Of a stretch of 64,000 nucleotides of DNA, positions 42,425 to 55,440 are shown piece by piece. The position numbers and the translations under genes were made by a program. This stretch comes from Iris pallida (Eukaryota > Streptophyta > Magnoliopsida > Asparagales > Iridaceae): the NCBI GenBank assembly GCA_029216955.1, contig JANAVB010044017.1, positions 5,626,529-5,690,528 of the forward strand, written 5' to 3'. The first letter of the stretch is position 1. Every line of letters starts with the position of its first letter. Below the pieces are notes generated by a model that did no database searches, was not told the origin of the DNA, and saw only the letters and a program-made list of their open reading frames with translations.

Positions 42425-44451
42425 TGTGAGCACCCTGAATTTTGGGTTAATTTTTTTTATTATTTATTTTCTGATTGATTTTTAATTTTAATAAATAATT
42501 TATTCTGTCATTTTTCCTAAGTGTACTTTCCTGTGCCATTGATATTTGGAGTATCAGGGATGTTCAACTCTGGAAATCTTCTTCACGAGTTTTGGAGTGG
42601 ATACGATTACCTTCATGACGGTATATAGTGTCCCATCCAAACTTGTTTCCTTGTGCTCTTTCTGCTTCACCGAACTTTGGGTCAGTTTAGACCATTTGAT
42701 TGTTATTTATTTTTCCCACTCTTTTCTTGATCATTTTCAGCGCGTTACCATGACATTTAAATTGGGAGCACAAGACCAGTCAGTTTCTTGAAACCAACTC
42801 CTCATTGATGATCTACTCGAGGCGCTCGTCACCCATGACCTTTGTGTCCCACTCAGACACGTCATTTTGAGCTCCATTTGATTCGCACAACTTTTCCGAC
42901 ACGTGACACGATTTTATTTCACTCCACGACGTCACATTCATTTTCCAACTTAATTTGTGGGTCCCCTGTCGACCAAAACCTGTCAGCCCCAACTATGGAC
43001 ATGGCCCACATTGAGCCTACTACCCGTCCGCCACTTGTGTCCCATTTATTGGAATCCCCATGTGCTACTTATTTACACATGATCATCAACGTCTAATTTT
43101 AATTCGATTTTTGCATCATGTCCGATTTTAACCCAATCCGGCTCCACCGAGTCTAGTCTAGCTCCATAATTTTCTCCATCATGACACCCTCATAATTCTT
43201 GCCCAAAAATATCAAGTAATCTCCTATATATTTTTCTATATTTTTTTGGAGATTTCTATTTATTTAATTCCTATTGAAATTGGCCAATTTTCTCTAATTA
43301 ATTCCTAGCCCTTAGATCACCCTACATTTAATCCTATCCATTGATTTCCCCATTCATTTTTCCCAACCCCTTGGCCAACACACAGCCGGCCCTAACTTTT
43401 ATGGATAGAATCTTTCCTCTCTCTCTTATCCTCTCATTCTCTCTCTCACTCATTTATTATCTCTATCTCTCTCTCTCTTCCTAACTTATTTTTCCACACA
43501 GCACATCACTCAGCTCCCATGCAACCAACCCGACACCACCATGCAACCCGAGCACCATGGCCGACCACCCCCCCTGGCCGGCCATGGCCGTCGGCCCCAA
43601 CCTCGGACTTCCTTCTTCCTCCTCCTCCAACTTCAACGTCGCCACCACCTCTACATCACCATTCAACCACCGCCGCCACCACCTTCCATGCGCGTCGCCG
43701 TCATGCCCATGCGTGCCGCCGCGCCCTCGCCAGCGGGCTTGGCCGCGCACAGCCCGCGCACAGCCATGCGCGCCGTCGCACGTGGACATGCACAGCAGCG
43801 GCAGCAAGCAAGCCGCGCGCGTGTGGGAATAGCCGCCGCCGTCGTCGGCCGCCACGGCTTCGACGACCCCCGTCGTGGGTGGCCCCCCTGGGCGAACTCA
43901 GGCGAGCCTCTTCCTGACGGCCACCGTCCTCCGGGACGCGCCGTCGAGGCGATTCGTGCGTTTTGAACGACGTCCCGTCGTGACGCGCGCGGGATTGACT
44001 TCGTTTTGACGCTCCGTCGCAGCGACTTCGTACGCATTTTCCCGGAGATCCGACCGTTGGATCGGTAATTTCTTCACTCCATCGTAATCTTGGTATATCC
44101 ACCTTCATCCCTGTCAATTTTCGTCCGTTAATTTTATCATTTGATACACCAAAACCGGCCACCAAGTTGACCGTTTAAATTGTATTAAATTTGGACAGTT
44201 TCGCGGGGCCAACTTCGTCAGCTTGTATCTCCTCCACCGCAGCTCTGTTTGGCGTGCTACTAGTTTCGGTGCGAAGCTGGTATAACCCTCTTGCTATCCC
44301 TTCAGTTTTGTTTCATTGTGAGCTTGTTTGATTGGTTGAATTCGACGCCAAAGTTGGTCGTCCGAATTCGTAATTTCCAACTTATAAAATTCCATTTTTG
44401 AACACGGGACTCCAGATTTTATTTCTGACACCACCATTAGACTTGTGGCGT

Positions 44452-44943
44452 CATTCTGGCATGTTTTCATATAAAATTTGTTAGATTTGGAGAACGTGGG
44501 CCCGGGCACGTTTTTCGGTGCAAAACGGGTCCCACTTTCTGGGTCAACGGGACTTTTTGACGCCGGCTCATCGGAATCCAATTCCGGAGATATCGTTGAG
44601 TTCGTATCATCATTCTGGACTCGTTGACCGGTAGTTTGCTGAGTTTTGAGAACTTTGACTCCGGCACGTATTTTCGTGCAAACCGGAATTCCAAGTTTTG
44701 GTCAACGGGCCAAAATAAGATCGGGTCAACGGAATCCAATTCTGGAGATACCGTTGGGTTCGTATCGACATTCTGGTTTTATGGACATATAATTTGTTAC
44801 ATTTGTAGACTTGATTTTCTTGCACGTTTTTTGGTGCAAAACGGCTCCGACACGGACACCGTTTTGACCCGAATTTACCTTTTTGCCCTTGTGTCCAAAT
44901 TGGACCGTTGGGTAGGCTATCCTAGCTAATTTGACCATTCTGG
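44452..44943 (+). repeat. 158-bp tandem units in the 5' LTR of C (three intervals)
   Basis: Anchor CATTCTGG occurs at 44452, 44611, 44769 and 44936. Units share GGTGCAAA, GTCAACGG and GGAATCCAATTCTGGAGATA. They are diverged from one another. LTR2 has one interval more. Confidence 0.85.
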
Positions 44944-45234
44944 ACACGTTGGCGATGTTCATTTCATCGTCCGACAATGTTTGTTGATAATTTCTCTGAG
45001 TTTAACCTTTTTATAATTAATTAATAATTAATTCATAATGTTCGTATTTCGGGATTAGTACAACGAAACTGAGATCAGTCAATTCCAGTGATCTCACATC
45101 GCTAAAATTGACAAGTTGGATACGTGGATCACTATAATAAGATTATCAACCTTACCGATAATCTTCATATCTCGATTTGCGTGCCGTAAGTTTCGACGTA
45201 CAAATAACGAAGTACACTTTATATTAGACTAGAA

Positions 45235-45345
45235 TTGACCCTGTTTGACCAGAGTTGACCAGTTGACCCAAAGTCAACTGTAAGTCAACACTTGACCTAG
45301 TTAGACTAGATTATTGACCGGAGTCGACCTAGAGTTGTTTTGACT
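45235..45345 (+). promoter_or_regulatory. Dense TTGAC (W-box core) cluster in the LTR of C
   Basis: At least seven TTGACY cores and two reverse GTCAA cores lie within 111 bp. TTGAC(C/T) is the established core of WRKY transcription factor sites. The cluster is conserved in LTR2 (52343-52446) and in element A (3383-3451). Confidence 0.45.
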
Positions 45346-45732
45346 TAGAAGAACCTAGAATAATGTAGATTGATTATAGAGATTCATTTATTACAACTTG
45401 AACACCTTGTACCCTGTGTTACTTTAAATAGGACTCTGTGGCTTCAGTGGGACCCCCTATACTTATCAGCTGTTCAGGTTATCGAGGCGAGTACATTCTC
45501 TGATCATTACATATCCTGCTTAGAATTATTTCCTGCAGTAGATTACTTTACTTATACTGTCACGTTGGTCACACGGATTGGTACTATATGGATCCTTTCT
45601 TGAGATGTTATCCTTAGGGAGCATCGGGTACTCTATGTTCTGTGCGTTTTACTTTCATAGTGTATCATATGCTTCTTGGTTCTTTGATCACTTACGACAT
45701 GTACCCTCATGATCGTAGAGTCTTTCTGGAAT

Positions 45733-45904
45733 CTTACACTGTTGGGTTACCCCCAGAATTCTCATATTTATGGGACTTACACTGTTGGGTATCCCCCAGA
45801 ATCTCCATGTTTATGGGACTTACACTGTTGGGTATCCCCCAAAATCTCCATGTTTATGGGACTTACACTGTTGGGTTACCCCCAGAATCCCTATTTTTAT
45901 GGGA
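45733..45904 (+). repeat. 43-bp tandem repeat, four copies, LTR1 of C
   Basis: Units begin CTTACACTGTTGGGTTACCC and end TTTATGGGA. The same four-copy array is in LTR2 (52831-53002). ORFs in three frames across it are produced by the repeat. Confidence 0.93.
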
Positions 45905-45909
45905 CTACT

Positions 45910-45980
45910 ATTTATCACCTTCGGGGTCTACCACCCTTCGGGGGCTTATCACCCTCGGGGTCTATCACCTTCGGGGTCTG
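45910..45980 (+). repeat. Short CTTCGGGGTCTA repeats, LTR1 of C
   Basis: There are four imperfect 17-20-bp units of the type TATCACCTTCGGGGTC, repeated in LTR2 at 53008-53078. Confidence 0.8.
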
Positions 45981-46655
45981 CTACATAGCATCATATAACA
46001 TAACCTGACTGGATCCTTGTGTATTGATCGGGGGTACGGGAGAGTATTACATGTTCATATTGTACTCTGACTCACTAGTCACTGCTAGTTCCCTATGTAT
46101 AGTAGATATTTCTATTACAGTTCTCTCTCTGTTTACATACTGTACTTCTTTCAGTACTTGTATCTTACTTTACTGCATGTTTTTACTTTCTAACCTGCTA
46201 TGATCTGTTGAGATGTACTGTACTCGTTCCAGTCCTGACTGGACCTGTTGATTAATTTTACAGATAGCCTGGAGGTGCCTGCTAGCCTAGAGGAGACACA
46301 TTAGAGGTTGTTTAGGTAGTTATTTCATTTTGTCTGGAGTTGTATTTACTTTGTGGATTACTGTATCTATATTTGAGTTTTAAGATATATTTCTGGGTTT
46401 ATGTATCTTAGACACTTAGACTTCTATCTCCTGTATCTCTTTTGGATTCATGTTTTATCTATCCTTATCATGCTCTACCTTAGATGTGATTGAGTTTGTA
46501 TCTGCTATGTCACCCCCATTCGGGGAGTCTAAACTGTTTAGTCTTATACTGTTAGATGCATTGAGACCTAGGACAGCGTTCTACCGCCGACACTGTGGCG
46601 TAGGCTGGGCGTTGTTACGTTCTCGTGCCCTAACTCTAGGGCGCGGGTCGTGACA

Positions 46656-48623
46656 CGTATTTAGTGGTGGCCCATGCAGGTCGAGACTAAAGTATAGTGG
46701 TATTCGAACTAGAGTACCACTACAGCCTGCACTAGGAATAGGATATATTTTGAAGGTACTCAATCACAGTTAGGAACCCTTGAGAGATTCCCGGGACGAC
46801 CCTGGAGAATCTTATTTAACTTCGATTTGAAAACTCTTTTTCCTTAAATTGTTTTATCTTTAATTTTTGTTGTTGAATTTGATTTTTTAAATGGATTATT
46901 GTTGAAATTGAGTTTGTATTCATTGATTTTGATAGATGATTATTGAATTTTGGATCTTGATGATAGCTGTTGCATCAGAGTTTGTGTTTTGATGGATTTT
47001 GTTTACTTTTGAATTTTGATGATTCGTTGATAAATTGATTTGATTTTGAGTATTCATTTTTGATTTAATTTAATTTTTGGCAAGATGAAATTATATGGGC
47101 TAGGTCATCTATGTTATGGAATCTAGTCTTCTATAGTCACATTAGCCAGCATAGTGAGGACATATAGTCTGACTCTGGATATATTTCTCGGGTGTGGGAA
47201 TTTAAGGTTTTCGCAGCCAAGCTAGCGGCACCGTAAAAATGTTAAATACCATAATTCTAGAGATATGTGCATAAGTCAAAGGCTCTGTGATTATCGTAGC
47301 CTTACTTACTAGTATGACGAGGGTTTAGAGTACCATAATTTTGGATAGACGCATATGATTATCGGATTGTACCTTAAATATTTTCGAACATGTTTTCTCT
47401 ACCTTGTTTCAGTCCTTCAAAAAAAAAAGAAAAAAAAAGAAAAGAATTATTATTTGTTTTATTTTGTTTTGCTTCTCATTATTTAACTTAAGAGTAGGTT
47501 TGCCTGTTTTTATAAACCTTGTGTAATTTCTTGCTATGAGTTTTTCATAATACAATGAATCGATGATTTTGCTAAACTTTATCTTGGATTTGATATTTTA
47601 ACTCTGGATTTCAAAATGGATCCTTCTTTAAACAGATAAGCAAAACAGATTTTATCGTTATTCTTTCTTGCTATTTTTCTTGTATATAATAATAATTAAA
47701 CTGTCTTGATTTCGTCAATCACCTGCTTGCAATCTTGGTAGAAATCTAAATGCTGCTCTTGATATAGAATTTGGTTTTTATTTTGGAATATGATGATATA
47801 GATATAGTGGACACATACACTTTGTCTGATACATATGCATGCTACGCTTGATTTCCAACATATCTAGATAATATTAATATGTCATTAATGTTAAATTTTC
47901 AAAAATCCCAATGTTTCTGGCTTTCTGCTTTTCTAGTTTAAATTCGTAATTTAAATATAAATTTTATGTTATTAGTTTTATCTACATAACTGCACATGTA
48001 TAATATCTACATGATTTTAATTTTAGAGAAATTGGTGAAGTTATGTGAAATTTGTAAAATCTAAGACTGTGTGCATATTAACCCTTGATACGAGATTCCG
48101 AATGTTAGTTCAATTTGTTGTTCCATTTTTATGAAATATTTAGAGCTATGTACATTGTTGTAAGTAGGGATATAAATTTAGGTTCATATTCTTACATGTT
48201 AGTTGTGATAAACATTGAGTTGGGTTTTAATGTTCAAATTTCTCCAAAATCCTGAAAACTAGTTACATGTTAACATTTTTATTTTGATTTCCAATATTTA
48301 GTTCAATTTTAGATTTAACATGTAATATTAAACTGTATGCGTAGGTAAATGTATGGATAGTATGTTAGGGTTTCATTTCTATTATGTTAGGATATTGGAA
48401 GCATTGAGTTAGTTGTAATGTTTCAAAACCCTAATCTGAGCCTGCATTATGTTAATATTTCACTGCTTTAAATGTTAGCTCATTTTCAGATTTCGTATGT
48501 AAATGCTGAACTAAAACCTGGTTTAACTTTTTAATACTAAGCTATAACCCTGTACAAGGACACACACACACTCTAACATAGTATATACTGTCATTTAACC
48601 TTACCCTTCCTCTCTATGTTATG

Positions 48624-48667
<44 letters not shown>

Positions 48668-49368
48668 ATACGTACATGTTATAACGTATATAGATACATA
48701 ACTAAGTCTCCACCTTTATATATACAAATATATGGTTAGCCATGCATGTTATGAGTGAATAAGTTGCGTATTGTAGATTGTTTAACCAAAATGCCATGAT
48801 TAGTGTAACTTGATAGCTGTTGTTTTGGAACCCAATTTCTCATATACAATTTCATATATATTCACGTACGCACACGCCTACTAGCTAACCATATGAACAT
48901 GCCCCCATACACATAATGTTAGCTTTTTCCTCTCTAACGCCCTCTAGATATACATATTGTGATTGGATTTCCATGTAAGTGACTTTCAATCATTAACTTG
49001 TGATTTTGATTTTCTTGGGATAGTACCCCTTTTTGATGATTGGTAGTTACCTACTTTATTTTGATGAGTACCAGTTTTCACATAGGATGGTAGACTGTCC
49101 TACAGTTTTGATGATTTGTTATTTCTGTAACTTTTCTATTTTAGCAACCTGGATTGCTTGTGTGTTTTGATACCCTATGACTGATTCAGTTAGCATGACT
49201 AGTATACCTAGATGAGACTTTCACTACCACCGTATGCCATGACCCTAGACGTTGTTCTTTTTGATGGTATGATTTGTTTAAGTTCTGGGACTTGATTGTG
49301 GGGGTTTGACCTAGAGGGAGTATGGACATTTTAATTTCGAGGACGAAATTTTTATAAGGTGGGTAGGA
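46656..49368 (+). other. Non-coding internal region of C
   Basis: It begins with the PBS-like TGGTGGCCCATGCAGG (46665-46680), shared with element B, and ends with PPT AAGGTGGGTAGGA (49356-49368). Between them I find no ORF over about 65 codons and no retroelement domain. It includes an A-rich tract near 47410-47445 and an (AT)19 microsatellite. Confidence 0.8.
48627..48664. repeat. (AT)19 microsatellite
   Basis: An uninterrupted AT dinucleotide run lies inside the internal region of C. Confidence 0.95.
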
Positions 49369-52300
49369 TGTGAGCACCCTGAATTTTGGGTTGATTTTTT
49401 TTATTATTTATTTTCTGATTGATTTTTAATTTCAATAAATAATTTATTCTGTTATTTTTCCTAAGTGTACTTTCCCGTGCCATTGATATTTGGAGTATCA
49501 GGGATGTTCAACTCTGGAAATATTCTTCACGAGTTTTGGAGTGGACACGATTACCTTCATGACGGTATAAAGTGTCCCATCCAAACTTATTTCCTTGTGC
49601 TCTTTCTGCTTCGCCGAACTTTGGGTCGGTTTAGACCATTTGATTGTTATTTATTTTTCCCACTCTTTTTTTGATCATTTTCAGCGCGTTACAATGACAT
49701 TTAAATTGGGAGCGCAAGACCAGTCAGTTTCTTGAAACCAACTCCTCATTGATGATCTACTCGAGGCGCTCGTCACCCATGACCTTTGTGTCCCACTCAG
49801 ACACGTCATTTTGAGCTCTATTTGATTCGCACAACTTTTTCGACACGTGACACGATTTTATTTCACTCCACGACGTCACATTCATTTTCCAACTTGATTT
49901 GTGGGTCCCCTGTCGACCAAAACCCGTCAGCCCCAACTATGGACATGGCCCACATTGAGCCTACTACCCGTCCGCCACTTGTGTCCCATTTATTGGAATC
50001 CCCATGTGCTACTTATTTACACATGATCATCAACGTCTAATTTTAATTCGATTTTTGCATCATGTCCGATTTTAACCCAATCCGGCTCCACCGAGTCTAG
50101 TCCAGCTCCATGATTTTCTCCATCATGACACCCTCATAATTCTTGCCCAAAAATATCAAGTAATCTCCTATATATTTTTCTATATTTTTTTGGAGATTTC
50201 TATTTATTTAATTCCTATTGAAATTGGCCAATTTTCTCTAATTAATTCCTAGCCCTTAGATCACCCTACATTTAATCCTATCCATTGATTTCCCCATTCA
50301 TTTTTCCCAACCCCTTGGCCAACACACAGCCGGCCCTAACTTTTATGGATAGAATCTTTCCTTTCTCTCTTATCCTCTCATTCTCTCTCTCACTCATTTA
50401 TTATCTCTATCTCTCTCTTCCTAACTTATTTTTCCACACAGCACATCACTCAGCTCTCATGCAACCAACCCGACACCACCATGCAACCTGAGCACCATGG
50501 CCGACCACCCCCCCGGCCGGCCATGGCCGTCGGCCCCAACCTCGGACTTCCTTCTTCCTCCTCCTCCAACTTCAACGTCGCCACCACCTCTACATCACCA
50601 TTCAACCGCCGCCGCCGCCACCTTCCATGCGCGTCACCATCTTGCCCATGCGTGCCGCCGCACCCTCGCCGGCGGGCCTGGCCGTGCGCAGCCCGTGCAC
50701 AGCCACGCGCGCCGCCATACGTGCATATGCACAGCAGCGACAGCAAGCAAGCCGCGCGCGTGTGGAAATAGCCGCCGCCGTCGTCGGCCGCCACGGCTCC
50801 GACGACCCCCGCCGTGGATGGCCCCCCCTGGGCGAACTCAAGTGAGCCTCTTCCTGACGGCCACCGTCCTCCGGGACGGGCCGTCGAGGCGATTCGTGCG
50901 TTTTGAACGACGTCCCGTCGTGACGCGCGCGGGATTGAGTTCGTTTTGACGCTCCGTCGCAGCGACTTCGTGCACGTTTTCCCGGAGATCCGACCATTGG
51001 ATCGGCGATTTCTTTGCTCTGTCGCAATCTCGGTATATCCACCTTCATCCCTGTCAATTTTTGTCCGTTAATTTTATCATTTGATACACCATAACCGGCC
51101 ACCAAATTGACCGTTTAAATTGTATTAAATTTGGACAGTTTTGCGGGGCCAACTTCGTCAGCTTGTATCTCCTCCACCGCAGCTCCGTTTGGCGTGCTAC
51201 CAGTTCTGGTGCGAAGCTGGTATAACCCTCTTGCTACCCCTTCAGTTTTGTTTCATTGTGAGCTTGTTTGATTGGTTGAATTCGACGCCAAAGTTGGCCG
51301 TCCGAATTCGTAATTTCCAACTTGTAAAATTCCATTTTTGAACACGGGACTCCAGATTTCATTTCTGACACCACCATTAGACTTGTGGCGTCGTTCTGGC
51401 ATATTTTTATATAAAATTTGTTAGATTTGGAGAACGTGGGCCCGAACACGTTTTTCGGTGCAAAACGGGTCCCACTTTCTGGGTCAACGGGACTTTTTGA
51501 CGCCGGCTCATCGGAATCCAATTCCGGATATACCGTTGAGTTCGTATCGTCATTCTGGACTCGTTGACATATAATTTGCTAGGTTTTGGTAAACATTGGG
51601 TCTGGCACACATTTCGGTGCAAGTCGGATACCAATATCCGGGTCAACGGATTATTTTGAGATCGGCTCATCGAAATCCAATTTCGGAGATACCGTTGAGT
51701 TCGTATCATCATTCTGGACTCGTTGACAGGTAGTTTGCTGAGTTTTTAAAACTTTGGCTCTGGCACGCATTTTTGTGCAAACCGGAATTCCAAGTTCTGG
51801 TCAACGGACCAAAATGAGATCGGGTCAACGGAATCCAATTATGGAGATACCGTTGGGTTCGTATCGACATTCTGGTTTCGTGGACATATAATTTGTTACA
51901 TTTGTAGACTTGATTTTCTTGCACGTTTTTCGGTGCAAAACGGCTCCGACACGGACACCGTTTTGACCCGAAATTACCTTTTTGCCCTTGTGTCCAAATT
52001 GGACCGTTGGGTAGGCTATCCTAGCTAATTTGACCATTCTGGACACGTTGGCGATGTTCATTTTATCGTCCGACAATGTTTGTTGATAATTTCTCTGAGT
52101 TTAACCTTTTTATAATTAATTAATAATTAATTCATAATGTTCGTATTTCGGGATTAGTACAACGAAACTGAGATCAGTCAATTCCAGTGATCTCACATCG
52201 CTGAAATTGACAAGTTGGATACGTAGATCACTATAATAAGATTATCAACCTTACCGATAATCTTCTTATCTCGATTTGCGTGCCGTAAGTTTCGACGTAC

Positions 52301-53753
52301 AAATAACGAAGTACACTTTATATTAGACTAGAATTAACCCTGTTTGACCAGAGTTGACCAGTTGACCCAAAGTCAACTGTAAGTCAACACTTGACCTAGT
52401 TAGACTAGATTATTGACCGGAGTCGACCTAGAGTTGTTTTGACTTAGAAGAACCTAGAATAATGTAGATTGATTATAGAGATTCATTTATTACAACTTGA
52501 ACACCTTGTACCCTGTGTTACTTTAAATATGACTCTGTGGCTTCAGTGGACCCCCTATACTTATCAGCTGTTCAGGTTATCGAGGCGAGTACATTCTCTG
52601 ATCATTTCATATCCTGCTTAGAATTATTTCCTGCAGTAGATTACTTTACTTATACTGTCACGTTGGTCACACGGATTGGTACTATATGGATCCTTTCTTG
52701 AGATGTTATCCTTAGGGAGCATCGGGTACTCTATGTTCTGTGCATTTCACTTTCATAGCGTATCATATGCTTCTTGGTTCTTTGATCACTTACGACATGT
52801 ACCCTCATGATCGTAGAGTCTTCCTGGAATCTTACACTGTTGGGTTACCCCCAAAATCCCCATGTTTATGGGACTTACACTGTTAGGTATCCTCCAGAAT
52901 CCCCATGTTTATGGGACTTACACTGTTGGGTATCCCCCAGAATCCCCATGTTTATGGGACTTACACTGTTGGGTTACCCCCAGAATCCCCATTTTTATGG
53001 GACTACTATGTATCACCTTCGGGGTCTACCACCCTTCGGGGGCTTATCACCCTCGGGGTCTATCACCTTCGGGGTCTGCTACATAGCATCATATAACATA
53101 ACCTGACTGGATCCTTGTGTATTGATCGGGGGTACGGGGGAGTATTACATGTTCATATTGTACTCTGACTCACTAGTCACTGCTAGTTCCCTATGTATAG
53201 TAGATATTTCTATTACAGTTCTCTCTCTGTTTACATTCTGCACTTCTTTCAGTACTTGTATCTTACTTTACTGCATGTTTTTACTTTCTAACCTGCTATG
53301 ATCTGTTGAGATGTACTGTACTCGTTCCAGTCCTGACTGGACCTGTTGATAAATTTTACAGATAGCCTGGAGGTGCCTGCTAGCCTAGAGGAGACACATT
53401 AGAGGTTGTTTAGGTAGTTATTTCATTTTGTCTGGAGTTGTATTTACTTTGTGGATTACTATATCTATATTTGAGTTTTGAGATGTATTTCTGGGTTTAT
53501 GTATCTTAGACACTTAGACTTCTATCTCCTGTATCTCTTTTGGATTCATGTTTTATCTATCCTTATCATGCTCTACCTTAGATGTGATTGAGTTTGTATC
53601 TGCTATGTCACCCCCATTCGGGGAGTCTAAACTGTTTAGTCTTATACTGTTAGATGCATTGAGACCTAGGACAGCGTTCTACCGCCGACACTGCGGCGTA
53701 AGCTGGGCGTTGTTACGTTCTCGTGCCCTAACTCTAGGGTGCGGGTCGTGACA
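49369..53753 (+). repeat. 3' LTR of C
   Basis: The 4385-bp LTR is colinear with LTR1. The main difference is one additional 159-bp repeat unit (about 51551-51709). Anchor positions are 51392, 51551, 51710, 51868 and 52035. Confidence 0.92.
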
Positions 53754-53758
53754 TTGAG

Positions 53759-54232
53759 ATCCCTGAAGTTGATGCAAACTCGTATCTTTCCATTCTTTTT
53801 GGTGACAGGGACGACATTGGCCACCTAATTCCGATGTTGCTCTTCTCGAATGAACCCGCTGCTCAGGAGTTTGTCCACCTCTTGATCGATAACGTTCATG
53901 ATGTCAGGACGAAAACGTCGTTGTTGTTGCTTTATAGGCTTGGCATCAGGTAAGATGTTAAGTCGATGAATCACGATCTGGGGATCAAGTCCCGGCATAT
54001 CTTCGTAGCTCCATGCAAAGACGTCGATATATTCTTTGGCCAATTGGACTAAAGACTCCCGGTCTCTTCTCTTTAGAATCTTGCTGATGAACATAGGTTT
54101 GGAAGAAGACCCATCCCCAAGGTCGATCTGCTCGACTTCGTCTTCGGTAGGGGGTTCGTGTAATTCAAAACGAGACTCCCACTGTGCTCCTAGGCGTTGA
54201 TCCCAAGGTTATTCCACAAAGAATTCTGGTAT
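53759..54232 (-). pseudogene. RT N-terminal part of E2, cut off by insertion C
   Basis: It shows EYIDVFAWSYEDMPGLDP, KPIKQQQRRFRPD and GFIREEQHRN, then a TAG where a Trp codon (TGG) is expected, then the frame into the insertion point at 53758. The upstream stop near 54214 is TAA where CAA is expected. The corresponding E1 segment is 16590-17040. Confidence 0.88.
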
Positions 54233-55440
54233 TTGGTCATCGCCTTTATCCTCTCGAGATTATGTAGATGCCATGTTGACTGATAGCACCTTCCTGAAGA
54301 TTGGGCCGATACTGGTATCGGAATCCCAAGTTGATGCTTCAGATGAATGAGAGTGCTCCACTTCTTCCGCTTCCGAACTCTCTGGAGTTGCTAGTGTCGT
54401 GACATAGCCCACCCTCCATCGAGTACGATGATAGTAGTCCTGCGGCTTTCCTTCAGGTGTTGGGAGTCGGAGGGGAAGGCGCTGGCCTTTGCCGTAGTTC
54501 AGGCCCTTGTTGCTTTTCAGATCGTAACCCATCTTTTGGATGAGGTACTTTGCCTTGTCCGTGTACCGATAGACTTGTATTCTGTCGGTATCCGGTTCTG
54601 GCTCGAGTGGCGAGAGGTCTTGATGATGCTCGACTTTATCGAAGATGATGGGTTCTTCGTCATGGTTCTACTGTGGGACTATAAAACAGACTCCTTGGGA
54701 TAAGACAACTCGATTTACATGATTAACGGTCGTTATTTGTGTTTGTAACGACCGTAGAGCGTTAACTAGTGTATACATGGCATTCCAATGTGGAAGACTA
54801 GAATAATTGAAAGACACTCTATTATTGATAAAATACGAGATTTTGTCTCATGGGATTACATTGTCGAGGGAAGGTGCATTTATGTCAGCAGATATGTATT
54901 CTCCTAACTCTTCATCTGTGAGCACTGGGGCTGGTTCGGGAGAACTCATCACAGACTTGACCTTGGGCTCTGAAAGGGCTGTGTGGCCCTTCTTTTGCAG
55001 CTTGAGTGAGGCTGAAGATTGCGGAGGTTTGCCGCTAAGACGCACCTTCAGGGGTGCCTCAATTGCGCCTTCGGTGGCCGGTGCCTTCCCATGTAGTTTT
55101 GCCATAAGGGGAGCCAACATTTAAGAAGGTTTTCCTTTGAGCCGTATCTTCAAGGGAGCTTCGGTGGATGTTCTACCTAGAGAAGTCGGTGCTTTTCCAG
55201 GTAACTTGATTGCCATGGGAGGCAGCGTTTGAGCCGGTTTTCCTTTGAGTCGAATTTTTAGAGACGCATTTGGAATCATCTCTGTCTCCACGTCCGTCTT
55301 CGCCGCCATTTCTGCTTCATCATCAGCATCATTGGCTTTTCCTTCATCGAGCTACTTATATAAGCTAGCATCAGTCAAACAGGCTTCGACCCCTTTGAAT
55401 GGGTCAATGTCCGTGAACTCTGTTCGGATGATGTCGTTAG
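54233..55440 (-). pseudogene. Protease-RT linker of E2 with repeats and a G-patch-like stretch
   Basis: Five or six copies of an 11-13-residue unit close to APLKIRLKGKP lie at 54986-55267, interrupted by one TAA at 55121-55123. The C-terminal half has MGYDLKSNKGLNYGKGQR followed by LPLR, G-patch-like and close to E1's MGYDFKSGLNYDKGRR. A WDSDTSIGPIFR motif is shared with E1's WDSDTSIGQVYR. The repeat unit itself is unrelated to the one in E1. Confidence 0.65.

Larger units (their letters stand above)
42425..46655 (+). repeat. 5' LTR of C
   Basis: The 4231-bp LTR contains, in order, a CT-rich leader-like tract (43411-43480), a GC-rich island (43515-44050), 158-bp repeat units (44452-44940), a TTGAC cluster (45235-45345), 43-bp tandem repeats (45733-45904) and TCGGGGTCT repeats (45910-45980). 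It ends in the ACAGCGTTCTACCGCCGACA...TGACA terminus. Confidence 0.92.
42425..53753 (+). mobile_element. C: large-LTR non-coding retrotransposon (LARD-like)
   Basis: The element is 11.3 kb with LTRs of 4231 and 4385 bp (TGTGAGCACC...GGGTCGTGACA) and only 2.7 kb of internal DNA without coding capacity. Its 3' internal end (TTCGAGGACGAAATTTTTAT, then AAGGTGGGTAGGA) is the signature of Del/Tekay chromoviruses, which probably supply proteins in trans. It is inserted in the RT of E2. LTRs are nearly identical by eye apart from one repeat unit, so insertion is recent relative to E1 and E2. A and B are older relatives. Confidence 0.9.

Noticed and set aside
43519..43966. Overlapping proline/histidine-rich ORFs on both strands (also 50449-50949)
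   Set aside because: They are open because the island is GC-rich. They occur in all frames, show no domain, and lie inside LTRs of C.
45642..46008. Three overlapping ORFs with repeated TLLGYPQN-like peptides (also 52807-53106)
   Set aside because: They are produced by the 43-bp tandem repeat. A unit of 43 bp shifts frame every copy, so the peptides are by-products.
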